A DNA stretch of 31,173 nt, taken from Perkinsus chesapeaki (taxonomy: Eukaryota > Perkinsozoa > Perkinsida > Perkinsidae). The translations under genes were made by a program, and so were the position numbers. The notes under the pieces were generated by a model that was not told where the DNA came from, ran no database searches, and worked only from the letters and a program-made list of their open reading frames with translations. Location of the stretch: assembly GCA_013115145.1 (NCBI GenBank), contig JAAPAO010000424.1, forward strand, positions 1 through 31,173. Direction: 5' to 3'. Every line of letters begins with the position of its first letter. The first letter of the stretch is position 1. This document shows, one piece after another, positions 11,439 to 21,154 of the stretch.

Positions 11439-12942
11439 TTAAATTCCTTTATAAATCACCTTGCTTATATGTGGTATTGCTTTAGCTAGCGCCACCATCG
11501 CAGATCCATCATCCAATCGTAAGGCCTCACACAGATACGTCGACAACTGTTGGCTTGCCCGGCCTGGACACCGTAACCATATCTTCACACCAGCCTCTGC
11601 CCTACTGTACCAATGCTCTCATTCAACAACGCAGTGTAATGTGGTGAATCCACTAAATCCATCGTCTCCGCCACTAGGAGCTCTCTAGCTCCCTCCTCTG
11701 CATTCTCCTCTACAGGCGCTGGCAGCAACACAGCTGACTTTGGCATTTCACTACCAGTCTCGAAGCTGACAGCAAACCCTTATAGACCCCCCCGCCTCCC
11801 GCATAGTACAGTGCCCGCAATGCCGCTGTTGTCAAGTTCCTTATTGTCGAGTGTATCCCCGATGATGCTTCCCTACTAGTCGGAGATGGTAACCTCTGCC
11901 CACATGCCTCGCGCGAGGCATTATCAACCATGCATAGGACCTACAATGGAGCCCTGTAGACCAACACTCTACACAACTGCTACCAAGGGCGACGTTAAAT
12001 GATCACTGATCTCGCTAAGATATGCAGCTAGCTCAGCATTGAGGTCCGAGGATGATGCTTGCTCCGGGAGCCGCTCTGAGCCAGTAATAGGAATCCATCG
12101 ACCAATAGTATCCAATACCTTCACTGCTATCATCCTCCTTTTTATTCCTCCATTCCCCTGTCTTATAATGCCTGGCTGTCCCAGCTGATAGGGTTACCCT
12201 CTGGGTGAGAAGGATCATATGGAATACTATGAGGGCAGTTATCAGCCTACTAAAACCTAAAGTGAGACGGCAATGTTACCAGCCACACCCAATACAAATG
12301 GCTTCCCCCCAATATTAGTATTATTACAAAGCATTTGTAGCTGAGAGAAGAGCCGTTGCTTTTCCCTCGCCATCTCTGGACCAGCCTTCAATGCCTTTAG
12401 TTTATTAGGTATATTCTTATCTATATCAGCATCATATGCATGCTTTAACCACGAAGACAGCCTCTCCATACTATCACCAGCTAGCACTAGGTTATCTATT
12501 ATTAGCAACATCACCTTCACCATATGACCCTCTGGCATTCCTCCATTACTCGCCATTGCCATCACCCTGGCATGATGCTCCTTCTGCCGTTTACTAGCCT
12601 TCAACTGCTGCTTCCCTTCCCCTCCTTGCTGCTGGCCGGATCCCTCTTCCTCCATTATACGATTGGCCTCCGACACTATACTTTGTAGCTCACGAAACTA
12701 ATAACGGCACATAGTAGTATTAGTAGTTTGGTAGATTCCCATTCCCTTAGTACTTGCTGGTAGTATGGTCGTAGCCAATACACAGCAGCAGCGGTGACAG
12801 CTACCCCACCAATAATCCATCTCTTATTACGTCTAGACCAATCCCATGCCCTCCTCGGCATCCCTCTAATACTATCCCAATACCCTCCAATCTGGCTCGG
12901 TATCGATGATGCTACAAAGGGGGCGGGCAGTTGGCCAGACAT
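11439..12942 (-). CDS. PEX3: Peroxin-3, peroxisome membrane biogenesis factor
   Basis: PEX3 is the membrane anchor that docks PEX19 with its cargo and starts peroxisome membrane formation at the ER or peroxisome. My reading gives seven exons and 398 residues (human PEX3 is about 373). An N-terminal arm is followed by a basic stretch (RRAWDWSRRNKRW) and one membrane segment (IIGGVAVTAAAVYWL). Next come QQFRELQSIVSEANRIMEEE, a Gln/Gly/Lys linker and KRQKEHHARVM. The most telling stretch is LFSQLQMLCFSRLITALIVF, continuing HMILLTQRVTLSAG: it matches the PEX3 helix that begins at the conserved F-[ST]-R and runs to the R-x-Q-x-x-x-x-G region. The C-terminus reads YTALLNESIG... and ALAKAIPHISKV. 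Exons 12942-12754, 12697-12328, 12256-12119, 12075-11984, 11940-11788, 11737-11591 and 11546-11439 keep phase. The join 11788/11737 uses a weak GG|GTCTAT donor and is the least certain. Confidence 0.85.
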
Positions 12943-13154
12943 GGCTTATGTGAATATCTAGTGGCCAACAGTAAGAGACAAGCTCGAAACTTTCTACCGC
13001 GTCCTTTGCTCGATCTATATGATGCTGGATTGGCGAATCCAACCACTCTAAAAAGTATTCAACCACACCCCTTATCAAACACAACCCATCTCCGACTTAA
13101 GAAATCATCTTAGACGGACAACATAGCCCAGAGTAAACAACGCTGCTCACCAGC

Positions 13155-13587
13155 TCAAGCGAACGTATTGCCGTTCATGGCGTACTCGGCAGGGTTCAAG
13201 TTCTGGAATCTCACAACAGCCTGATGGTGACAATGTTGTCATATCTATCACCCACACTTATTACCTTATCCGATTTGATACCATACTCTTTCTCAAGAGT
13301 ATCGTAAACACCATCACAAAGAGTACCCTTAAGCCCACCGCCTATTGAGTAGATCTCAACTGAGACCCCGCCAGCCTCATCACCGCCAACGTACACCCCA
13401 GCAGCAGGTACTATCTTAACCTATCTTAACCATGTGCCTATAAGAGGCACCCCCAAGCCGCTATTACCGTGATATACTGCTTAGGCTTGCCAAGAGCCTT
13501 CGATACTGCATCGGCCATTACACGGCCAGCACGGGCTGGGTCACTGACGATGGATTTTACGTCGGTTGTTACAGTCACGCAGGGCAT
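13155..13587 (-). CDS. Macrophage migration inhibitory factor-like tautomerase
   Basis: Small trimeric tautomerase of the MIF/D-dopachrome family. Three exons (13587-13468, 13414-13265, 13220-13155) give 111 residues, close to the usual 114-118. Proline follows the initiator Met (MPCVTVTTDV), which is the catalytic Pro1 of the family after Met removal. GKPKQYITIVPAAG matches the family's GKPxxYIxV block, YSIGG matches SIG, and the end VVRFQNLNPAEYAMNGNTFA matches the conserved final strand and N-G-x-T-F-A tail. The vertebrate CxxC is not present, so only tautomerase-type chemistry is suggested. Many parasitic protists secrete MIF homologues; no signal peptide is seen here, which is normal for the family. 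The first intron's acceptor region carries a tandem 10-mer with two AG sites. It sits 212 bp upstream of PEX3 and 183 bp downstream of seipin. Confidence 0.9.
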
Positions 13588-13770
13588 TACGATGACAACG
13601 CAAAAATGAATGGATAATGATAACCCCTAGAATGACGTATGAGGCAAAATTCCACGACCACCATTGAACACAAAGCTGACGCTGAAGCCTGCCTAAAATC
13701 CAATCACACAAGATAGCCCCGTGAATACCAACTCGAAACAACAGGGACAACATCAATTGTGCAAATGTTC

Positions 13771-14958
13771 CTAGTCTTCGGGACTTTCCAAATGTAGAGG
13801 TCTCCTTCGTATACCACCACTGCCTATATCCTGGTCATCAGATGCCTCACTACGAGCGCTGGCTGTACTACCAATCCCGCCGCCCGACTCGCTGGATCCA
13901 CCACCACCGCTGCTACTGCTGCTATGACGATGCCGGCCTCGACGGCCATGGCGTCTACGGTGAGAGGGCCGCCGCCGAGCTCCAAAGAGGGTATGCCAAA
14001 CCATGGAGAGCCCAGTGAAGATGAAGAAACCAATTAGAACAAATATCACAAATAACGCACACATTAGGATAGGATGGGTTGATAGAAGATAACGTATACC
14101 CGAGAGCTGGGAGTGGAATCTTAGGTCGGCACGGTACACCTGTAGGGGAGGGTTCATACACACCGTGGCTGATAGTAAAGGGAATGTGGTACTGTCATAC
14201 ACCTTAACATTGAGCTCTTCTAATAAGGGGACAGCTACTGTAAACTCATCAACAGTCCATCCTAGCAGAGCTGGTATTATCATCATCCATTCACGTAGAG
14301 TGCTCAGTATTGAGGAGCGGTAAGGCAGCAGTAACGGACGTCTAGAACGTGCAGTTGGCTCGGTAGTGCCTTTCATACCATAAAGTGTTATATCTACCAT
14401 TATCGGCCCTTTGTCGATGTTGTAGTGATTAGAGGGTAAATCTAATGCAAGTGTGACGTCATAGTCCACAGATGGTGCTGGAAGGTCCAATACAGGTGGG
14501 GATAAGGTAGACCTACTTGATGCTGTATCAAACCATTGACGGTTAGAGAATGACACAGCGGCACATGCTGGGGTAGAACTGTAATCGAAATAGACAGGGA
14601 AGGAGTGAAGCTGTTTAGGTATGACCAACCAGTGTACAACCCAATAAAGGGCTAATGCGGTTATTGTTACGGACACCACACTCAAGCCCACTAGAATTAG
14701 CTTAGTCCAGATTAGTAATAGTCTCCATGCAAAAGGTGATATATGCCGCGTTAAAAAGGCTAAGCCAGGCTGGATTGTGTGCCATGTGCCAAAGGAGGCA
14801 CGGGATAGGACAGAAGCCTGAGCCGTAACACCACTATCAACACTTGTAGATGAGTTAGTCGGTGAGGATGGATCATTTGAGACCTGATCACCGCTACCAG
14901 ATGAAGGGGGCTCTACAGGTACCAGCACCCGCCTAGTTGGAGTCTGCTGATACATCAT
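13771..14958 (-). CDS. Seipin-like ER protein of lipid droplet assembly
   Basis: Intronless, 395 residues. Seipin forms rings in the ER membrane that control lipid droplet formation. The layout fits: cytosolic Ser/Pro/Thr-rich N-terminus (1-75), first membrane segment (about 79-113), lumenal beta-sandwich domain (about 114-292), second membrane segment (about 296-320), and a basic then Gly/Ser-rich cytosolic tail. Diagnostic lumenal wording includes PKQLHSFPVYFDYSS near the first membrane span, YDVTLALDLPSNHYNIDKGP (the family's L-x-L-P-x-S/N-x-x-N-x-x-x-G block) and SRRPLLLPYRSSILSTL. The tail holds an Arg/His run and a Ser/Gly run (about 328-360). Two ATGs stand in tandem at the start. It shares a 178-bp upstream region with the plus-strand esterase. 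Lack of introns sets this pair apart from every other intact gene here. Confidence 0.85.
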   Translation of the reverse strand: MMYQQTPTRRVLVPVEPPSSGSGDQVSNDPSSPTNSSTSVDSGVTAQASVLSRASFGTWHTIQPGLAFLTRHISPFAWRLLLIWTKLILVGLSVVSVTITALALYWVVHWLVIPKQLHSFPVYFDYSSTPACAAVSFSNRQWFDTASSRSTLSPPVLDLPAPSVDYDVTLALDLPSNHYNIDKGPIMVDITLYGMKGTTEPTARSRRPLLLPYRSSILSTLREWMMIIPALLGWTVDEFTVAVPLLEELNVKVYDSTTFPLLSATVCMNPPLQVYRADLRFHSQLSGIRYLLSTHPILMCALFVIFVLIGFFIFTGLSMVWHTLFGARRRPSHRRRHGRRGRHRHSSSSSGGGGSSESGGGIGSTASARSEASDDQDIGSGGIRRRPLHLESPED

Positions 14959-15136
14959 CCATGCTGCGTCAACAGGGATAACGCAGAAATAAATCTTGCA
15001 TCCTTAGTCATCCTTGTAGTTCCTCAACAATGCCGCGTCACCGTCGTTGTCGTCTCCGTTCCATCTATCGGTGCCTCCATGCGTGGGCATTGCTACTACC
15101 AACGTGGTACCTTTTTAGCCTTACGTTTACACAACA
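14959..15136. promoter_or_regulatory. Shared upstream region of seipin and esterase genes
   Basis: These 178 bp separate two divergently transcribed start codons, so both promoters must lie here or in the flanking coding DNA. I see no TATA box in a convincing place and no relic of a dinoflagellate/Perkinsus spliced leader. Assignment rests on gene layout only. Confidence 0.45.
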
Positions 15137-17116
15137 ATGAAACTCTTCTATTTATGGTCGCTAACATTCTTGGTGTCATCTATTAACCCTGTAAATGTAT
15201 CAAATGGTCCAATCTCTGGTTTTGTTGTAGAGAAGGACACATCCCTTCAGCAACCTATCTTTCAAGATGTCGAAGTCTTTCTCGGTATACGTTTTGCTGA
15301 GCCACCTGTTGGCCCTCTACGTTTCCGTGCTCCTCGACCATATATTTCCCAGAACTGGACAAAGACACGTCCTATGGTCACGCCTGGTAGCCACTGCCGC
15401 CAAGGAGATTCAAGCGAATCTTCAGGTGAAGAGGACTGCCTCTTCCTTAACGTTTATAGACCTGTAATCGCTGCCAATGGTACCGCCAGACTTCCTGTAA
15501 TGTTCTGGGTTTATGGTGGAGGGTATACGGAAGGTGATGCATTGCTTTACAATGGTACAGCTATTGCAGCTGCTCACGACGTTATCGTCGTTACAGTCAA
15601 TTACCGCCTCGGCCATCTCGGTTTCTTTGGCTCACAGAAATCCTTTGAAGAAGAAGGTACCACAGGCAATTGGGGTACGTTGGATACCCAATTAGGATTA
15701 AAGTGGGTGAGAGAAAATATCGAAGCCTTTGGTGGGGACAAGGATAGGGTCCTTCTATTCGGCGAGTCTGCTGGCGCTTTCTCTGTAATGTGGCATATAG
15801 CAGCACCTGGCAGCAAAGGTCTTTTCCATGCTGCTATCATTGAATCTGGCACTTCATCAACTGGTATCTTTTTCCAAAATCAATCCGATGCCTTCAAATA
15901 CTACGACTGGGTGGCTAAAGATCTTGCTGGCTGCCAAAGTGCTCATGACTTGGACTGCCTGCGTCAGACCGAGTCTAACAAATTTGACATTCCCGCTGGT
16001 ATCCGGTTCGATCCCAGTCGAGCCCCGACATGGGGGTCGCCTCTTTTCCCCCATATGCCCGTCGGCCCCATTGTTGACGGCACGGCGCTACCGGATGTTC
16101 CATTACATGTGATTAAGAAAGGAATGCATAATGATGTTCCCCTCATACTTGGTCTTAATAGGAATGAAGGATCAATGTTTGGATTCATGCTCGCTGATTT
16201 GGTCCCTGGACTAACTCTGCCACCGAGAGCAAAGGACTCTCTGGATGCCTCTGAATACTTCCTTCAAAACTCAACAGCCGCTCAGGAGCTTACTGCATCA
16301 CTCTATCCTCCGGATGAATATTCGACGGTATATGGTGAAGACAACACTTACTTCGAGCAGATCTTCTATGTCATTCGAGATGCCATGTTCCACTGCTCTA
16401 TGAGGCGCCTTGCCACGGCGCTTGCTGAAAGTGGCCGGCGTTCGCACACGTGGATGTACTCGTTCGACAAGCCCGATATATACGGCACGTGGTCCGGTTT
16501 TCGGCTTGGGAAGTTCCTCCCCGCATTCGGCAACCTCACTCTGGCTGAATTGGGTACAGTCCACGGTTCTGAGGTTCCGTTCGTATTCAAGCAATTCATG
16601 GAAGGCCCGGCAAATTTGACATCATTCGGTAAAGCAACATTCTTCAGTCTTTTTACAGCACATCCTCCTAGACAACCCGGTGACGCATTCCACAAGGTCA
16701 GTGATGCGTTCTCCTGTATGTGGGCGAGCATGGCAGCAAGTGGCGCACCAACGGACTTAAACACCTCATGCTTGTTAATTAACGGATCTCTTCCGTCATG
16801 GTTACCCTACAATTCCAGCTTTAATGGCAGTAGCGAGCCGGAAGGTGTCTACATGCATATAGGTGATGTACTCGAGATGAGGTCTTGGAGAGATGGTAAC
16901 ATCTATCCTGATAATGAGATGCCATCGCTCCATCAATGCAAATGGTGGGATGAACACCCGATAGTATTCCACGATCTTCGAACAGATTTGAAATCTGCAA
17001 CTACTGCTCCACTCCCATCTACCTCTACCAGTTTACCCTCGTTCGCCCGGTCCGACTTTTACTGGAACAGTTGTCAGTTGTTGCTTTTTGCTGCGACCTT
17101 GTTCATGTTTCGGTGA
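15137..17116 (+). CDS. Secreted or membrane-anchored type-B carboxylesterase (cholinesterase-like)
   Basis: Alpha/beta-hydrolase of the carboxylesterase/cholinesterase family, 659 residues, intronless. A signal peptide (MKLFYLWSLTFLVSSIN) directs it into the secretory pathway. The family signature EDCLFLNVY is at about 99-107, the oxyanion GGG at 127-129, and the nucleophile elbow FGESAGAFSVM places the serine at 211. The acid is Glu344 in NRNEGSMF and the histidine His476 in GTVHGSEVPFVF, so the triad is complete. At least ten N-glycosylation sequons fit an extracellular protein. The C-terminus, after a Ser/Thr/Pro-rich linker, is a hydrophobic stretch (CQLLLFAATLFMFR) with no cytosolic tail, which suggests a GPI signal or tail anchor. 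Substrate cannot be told from sequence. It is the only plus-strand gene I can support, divergent from seipin and convergent with the coiled-coil gene downstream. Confidence 0.95.
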   Translation: MKLFYLWSLTFLVSSINPVNVSNGPISGFVVEKDTSLQQPIFQDVEVFLGIRFAEPPVGPLRFRAPRPYISQNWTKTRPMVTPGSHCRQGDSSESSGEEDCLFLNVYRPVIAANGTARLPVMFWVYGGGYTEGDALLYNGTAIAAAHDVIVVTVNYRLGHLGFFGSQKSFEEEGTTGNWGTLDTQLGLKWVRENIEAFGGDKDRVLLFGESAGAFSVMWHIAAPGSKGLFHAAIIESGTSSTGIFFQNQSDAFKYYDWVAKDLAGCQSAHDLDCLRQTESNKFDIPAGIRFDPSRAPTWGSPLFPHMPVGPIVDGTALPDVPLHVIKKGMHNDVPLILGLNRNEGSMFGFMLADLVPGLTLPPRAKDSLDASEYFLQNSTAAQELTASLYPPDEYSTVYGEDNTYFEQIFYVIRDAMFHCSMRRLATALAESGRRSHTWMYSFDKPDIYGTWSGFRLGKFLPAFGNLTLAELGTVHGSEVPFVFKQFMEGPANLTSFGKATFFSLFTAHPPRQPGDAFHKVSDAFSCMWASMAASGAPTDLNTSCLLINGSLPSWLPYNSSFNGSSEPEGVYMHIGDVLEMRSWRDGNIYPDNEMPSLHQCKWWDEHPIVFHDLRTDLKSATTAPLPSTSTSLPSFARSDFYWNSCQLLLFAATLFMFR

Positions 17117-17311
17117 CGTAATATACGATAAGTACTTCTGGTCTTTGATCACTATTTTCCACGATTTTATTTATTCACAGTCTCGAGACGAAGTCTCTCT
17201 CGAAACCTTGGATGTATCGCGTTTGGTCGTAAGAATACAACAGCACTAGGGCAAGAAAGAAGATGGTCTCATAATGACAAAGACATGCAGAAATACTCCA
17301 TACCACCGAAA
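17117..17311. other. Convergent 3' spacer
   Basis: Separates the stops of two converging genes. On the minus strand it reads AATAAATAAAA at about 17166-17176, a plausible poly(A) signal for the coiled-coil gene. Nothing else stands out. Confidence 0.45.
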
Positions 17312-19886
17312 TCAGCCTTTAAAGCATCTAGACATTACGGAGCAAGTGAATGCCGACGATTGACCATCACGACTGAAGGACGGGTCACTATCTTGGATAG
17401 CAGCATCATCAGCCATCTCCAGCAGATTCAATATCTGAGTCCCATTCAATGGTCTCTGTAACACTTCCCGGACCTGCACAGCAACAAGGATCGTGTCCTA
17501 TAATAGATTATCCATTACGTGGCAATGCCGGGCAGTTCAACACACCTCGGGAGCGATGCTCACATGGTTCTGGATACGATTGGAAGTCGTCTCGGCCGTA
17601 GGAGACATCGCCTTCAGAACGGGACTGACAATTTCCGGAAGCTGCACGGCTTTGAGCTGATTAGAGCCACCTCCAAACGATCGATTCTGATAGTGTCACT
17701 CGATGCATGTGGTGGAGTTAAAGTCCCATCAGTCGATGACAACCGTGAGGAAGATATCTGGAATCAGGGCAAAGCGTGCGGAGTGCGATAGAATTTCCCT
17801 ACGTCAGAAAGGGGACCGATTGATGCTACTCGTTCTAGCCGTAGGTCAGCGTTGCTGACCAATAGTCGATCTCGCAGTCGGCCTATATCAGCTCGAAGGG
17901 TCCTAACATCTTGCCCCAAAGCAAGGACTTGTGACTGACACACCAACCAAATACAAGGAGCCGTACTGTCTCGTGCCGCCGCCGCCCTACTTGCAAGCCT
18001 CTCGTTGTTTTTGTCACATCCTGCACATCAGCCTCTCGATTATCCAAGTCATCCAACAGCCTCGTTAAGCCAGCCGGATCGAGCTGTGATTGCTTGAACT
18101 CAGCTTCAAGTGCCTGAATCCCACTATGGCAGTCGAAGCTAGTCCTCACTTTAAATCTCACGTCAATAGCCTCTTTAGATTCCCTTTTAATAGTATGAAT
18201 GAGTTCCCTCTGTTCTTTGAGCTCCTCCTTCATTTCGCTCATGAATGCCTCTATCTTTTCCATCATTTCCTCTCTGACTGCCGCACAGTTGCATGCCTAA
18301 CAGCTCTCTCTTCGGAAGACGCTCAAACCGCACAAGTCTACTGGCAAGAGGCACTCCCCCTTCCCTGGGTCCGTTCTTGTCGAGAGGAGCTCGGTCGCAG
18401 AGGTAAGCGATTCCTGTGGGAGGTCAACAGTCGGGTGTTTCTCCAAAGCTGCTACCGTCGGCTGATCGATAAGATAACACTAAAACTAGCAGTATTGCTA
18501 CGAGAGTGTTCGGAACGGAGTTCCTCCTGGTCTTGAGGCCCTCTTCGATGACATCCATATCAAGAGCTCCCGGTAGAGCTCTCATGGAACCGCTTGGCAT
18601 CCCCTCTGCTTTGCTGATATGAGGGGTGGATTGTGCCGTTGAGAGGGCTGCTGGATAAGCCTGTTTTGGTAGTCTTGTAACCGACCTTTAGCAGCATGTA
18701 CTACTCCCATGCTGCCTTGCATAGAATCTGTTGAGCTTCCTCGGCTCGGCGTCCTCTTCAGATTTTTCTCGACTAGAGTTGCACTTGGTATAACCTACAA
18801 CAGTCCCTTGAACCCGTGTGAGGGCTTCCCTTCTACCTCAACCGACGAGAGCCTCCGACAATGAACTCCGTCGCTCTGCTGCTGCTGGCGGCGGCGGAGC
18901 TGTGATGGGGAGCAGCTCTGTCTACGTTGAGGCGTGGGACGCCGCACGACTTCTCGACAGTCTTCCGCATGGCGTTTGATCGCTGGTGTTTGTGAGATGG
19001 TGGCAGGGGATGGCGAACTCGGCATAGGAGACGGCGCACGCTGATGACATAGGAGGACTATAGGTCTGTCCATCGACGTCGAAGATCTCTACAAGAATTG
19101 CCGGGGATTGCTCCTCAGGGCTTCGAATTCGTTGCCATGTGAACTGCCTAGGCCCCCCGTGATCATCTAACCGGAATAACATCAACACTGAACGCTCCAG
19201 GTGCGTACTATTGCTGCCACTCCAGAGGACCGTGCCTCCGTCAGATTTCTCAAACTTAAGAGGGCCTGCCCATACCTAAGACCGCACTATCGGAAATAGC
19301 GCCAAGATGTGCCCTAACCTGAGCCCGGCCGTCTTGCCCTCGACACACGCGCAGGTGTATGCAGCGTTCCTGCCTCACAAGCCGCTTTGACCCACTGGAC
19401 GCCGCGTCGTCAGAGAAGGATTTTTCTTGCCTAGAAATGCCAGTATAATTTATCTGGGCAAATACCAGCTCACTTGTAACAATGAATGTTGCCATCGTTT
19501 GCCACGAAATAGTGGGTCCCGCTGCCAGAGCCGCTGATCCACCAACCCTGCAGCTTTCCGATGGCCCTGAGTATGCACTAACGACCTCATCATCCCCAAT
19601 ACAAGCCAGCTCACTCGGACACTTCGTTCTGGCTCAGAGCAACCTGGCAGGGAATCATATTGTTTTGAAAAGTGAATCCAGGTGCTGCTGCTGCTGCCAA
19701 AAGCCCTCCAGTGCCACAGGAGAACATCGATCCAAGTGTTTGAGGAGCAACTGTCTGCATAGGACCACGGGCTTTGCGGCTGAGTGGACAGTGATTCGTT
19801 ACCCGACTGAGAAGGTTCGCCGAGGAGCTCGTGGATAGCTGTGGCATCATGCTGCAGCCGCTACTGCCAAGAAGAGAGTTTTGCAT
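17312..19886 (-). CDS. Large unrecognised protein: globular N-terminus, S/P/R/Q linker, coiled-coil C-terminus
   Basis: About fifteen short exons can be chained, mostly in phase 0 with introns of 36-57 nt. The N-terminus is Ser/Ala-rich. A folded-looking region follows (THYFVANDGNIHCYK, then VWAGPLKFEKSDGGTVLWSG, then SVLMLFRLDDHGGPRQFTW), which looks beta-rich, but I cannot match it to a family. A basic Pro/Ser/Gln linker (RAPSPMPSSPSPATIS, RRRQQQQS) and a Ser/Pro-rich region follow. The C-terminal third is coiled coil (MEKIEAFMSEMKEELKEQRE, LTRLLDDLDNREADVQD, RTLRADIGRLRDRLLVSNAD). The last exon ends FTCSVMSRCFKG at TGA 17312. The start is the first ATG of the 5'-most exon (MQNSLLGSSG). One 29-nt intron near 17650 is doubtful. 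It could be a cytoskeletal or trafficking scaffold; I do not assign a function. Confidence 0.6.
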
Positions 19887-20007
19887 GGATGCTTTGAATG
19901 TGTATGAATTCGCAGAAATGTCCAACTACCAAATACACATCTTACAGCGACTAACAGAGTTTTCCGCGGCGTTCAACTAGTAAGCAGGAAAGTAAAGACG
20001 GCGCCAC

Positions 20008-21117
20008 TCAACTCAATCGGAGTTCCCTCAAGAGACTGTCATTGGCGGCGGTGCTACACTGCTGCAGATGATTATTACCAAGTCAGAACATTAGAACAGG
20101 AGGCACGACTTATTCGACTATTCGAGCAGCAACAATCGACGCTGGTTGCTTTACGGTGGTGATGTTCAGTTGATATACGTGACGTTATTCTCTTACACAT
20201 TACAATCGGGAGGGCTATCATCACCCTTGGGGTACTTCGCAAAGTGAACAGTACTGCTCCTGAAGGATCGCCTACAGGGAGGTCTTCCTCGATTTGGCGT
20301 TTGCCGACGTCCTGCGCTCAACACACCTTGCGATACAAAATCCTGTGGAGCTCACCATCCCTTTCCGTGACTGCCTCCACTGGAATTACGACCTCATTTT
20401 CGGGGACGGACAAACGCGCCACCGAAACCCGCTGCGCCTGCACCGATGGTCTAAGAACCGCCAATGCCCGCATAAGGTCACAGTGATTGCCCACGGTGGA
20501 GAGGGTTCATCATCAGAATCGGTGTCCTCTGTTATATCTGAGTCATTATCAGCCATTGTTCCCGAGCGAACGAATCGGGCAGACTTGTCGCACGTACGGG
20601 AGAGCTGAAACATTCTTCGTTTTGCAGGTCACCCGCTGTCCTCCTCACCATCATAGTATGAGACTTCATCAATATCGGCACCAAGTCTCGAGTAACACAA
20701 TCCAGAGTTGTCTCCCTCCCTACCGGAAATGATCCACCGTTACGCGGTGAGGAGCTCGTCCTGCAGCAGACGATATATAGTTGTTGGCGCACGACCGCAT
20801 CGCCTACGTGACATTGCTCGCCTTCGAATAAAGTTCACCATCCTGGTGCTCCTCTTCTGCCGGCTCCCGGGTAACTACTGCCCCTCCCTTCCCATCAAAA
20901 GCCTCTACAGCGGGCCTTCCCCTCGCATCTTCACTACTGCTGTATGTAGCCGAGCTTGGGGTATCTGATAATAACTTCAACATCTTGGGGAAGAACACCA
21001 AGCCTCACTCGGTGGGCCATGCGATGGAGTCACCAGAGCCAGCTGAGGTGATATAGCTCCGCTCTCGGGGATGACCACTCGAGTCGATCGTCGCTTCCCC
21101 TGTTGAATGGCATTCCT
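20008..21117 (-). CDS. Exon chain downstream of K+ channel, probable C-terminal extension
   Basis: Coding-like exons in phase with each other and with the channel gene above. After the EF-hand exon, a GAG|GTCCGC donor and a GAGACAG acceptor at about 21118 would join DIQE to VRRNAIQQGKRRSTRVVIPE in phase 0. Then come a Pro/Ser segment (ALVTPSHGPP), an acidic segment (REPAEEEHQDGELYSK), a Ser/basic segment, a strongly acidic block (MADNDSDITEDTDSDDEPSP), a region that looks folded (SVPENEVVIPVEAVTERDGE) and DLPVGDPSGAVLFTLRS. A last small exon would end LLRELRLS at 20008. If the joining intron is not used, the channel stops at 21155 and this is a separate gene whose start I cannot place; ATGs at 21023 and 20546 are candidates. 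No domain is recognised. Confidence 0.45.
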
Positions 21118-21154
21118 TCGAACCTGTCTCAACTACCCATTTAGCGTCGACCTA

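Noticed and set aside
15422-16764. Long open frames opposite or overlapping the esterase
   Set aside because: They are shadows of the esterase, which has a signal peptide, a full catalytic triad and family signatures in its frame.
18876-18890. CTG/CAG runs (also near 6590, 11057 and 19684) as expanded microsatellites
   Set aside because: Only four to six units each, mostly inside exons coding for Gln, Ala or Cys runs; nothing suggests expansion or a regulatory array.
20244-20608. Plus-strand open frames of 80-104 codons below the K+ channel
   Set aside because: The minus strand carries coding-like exons with matching splice phases here; the plus frames show no motif and no splice logic.
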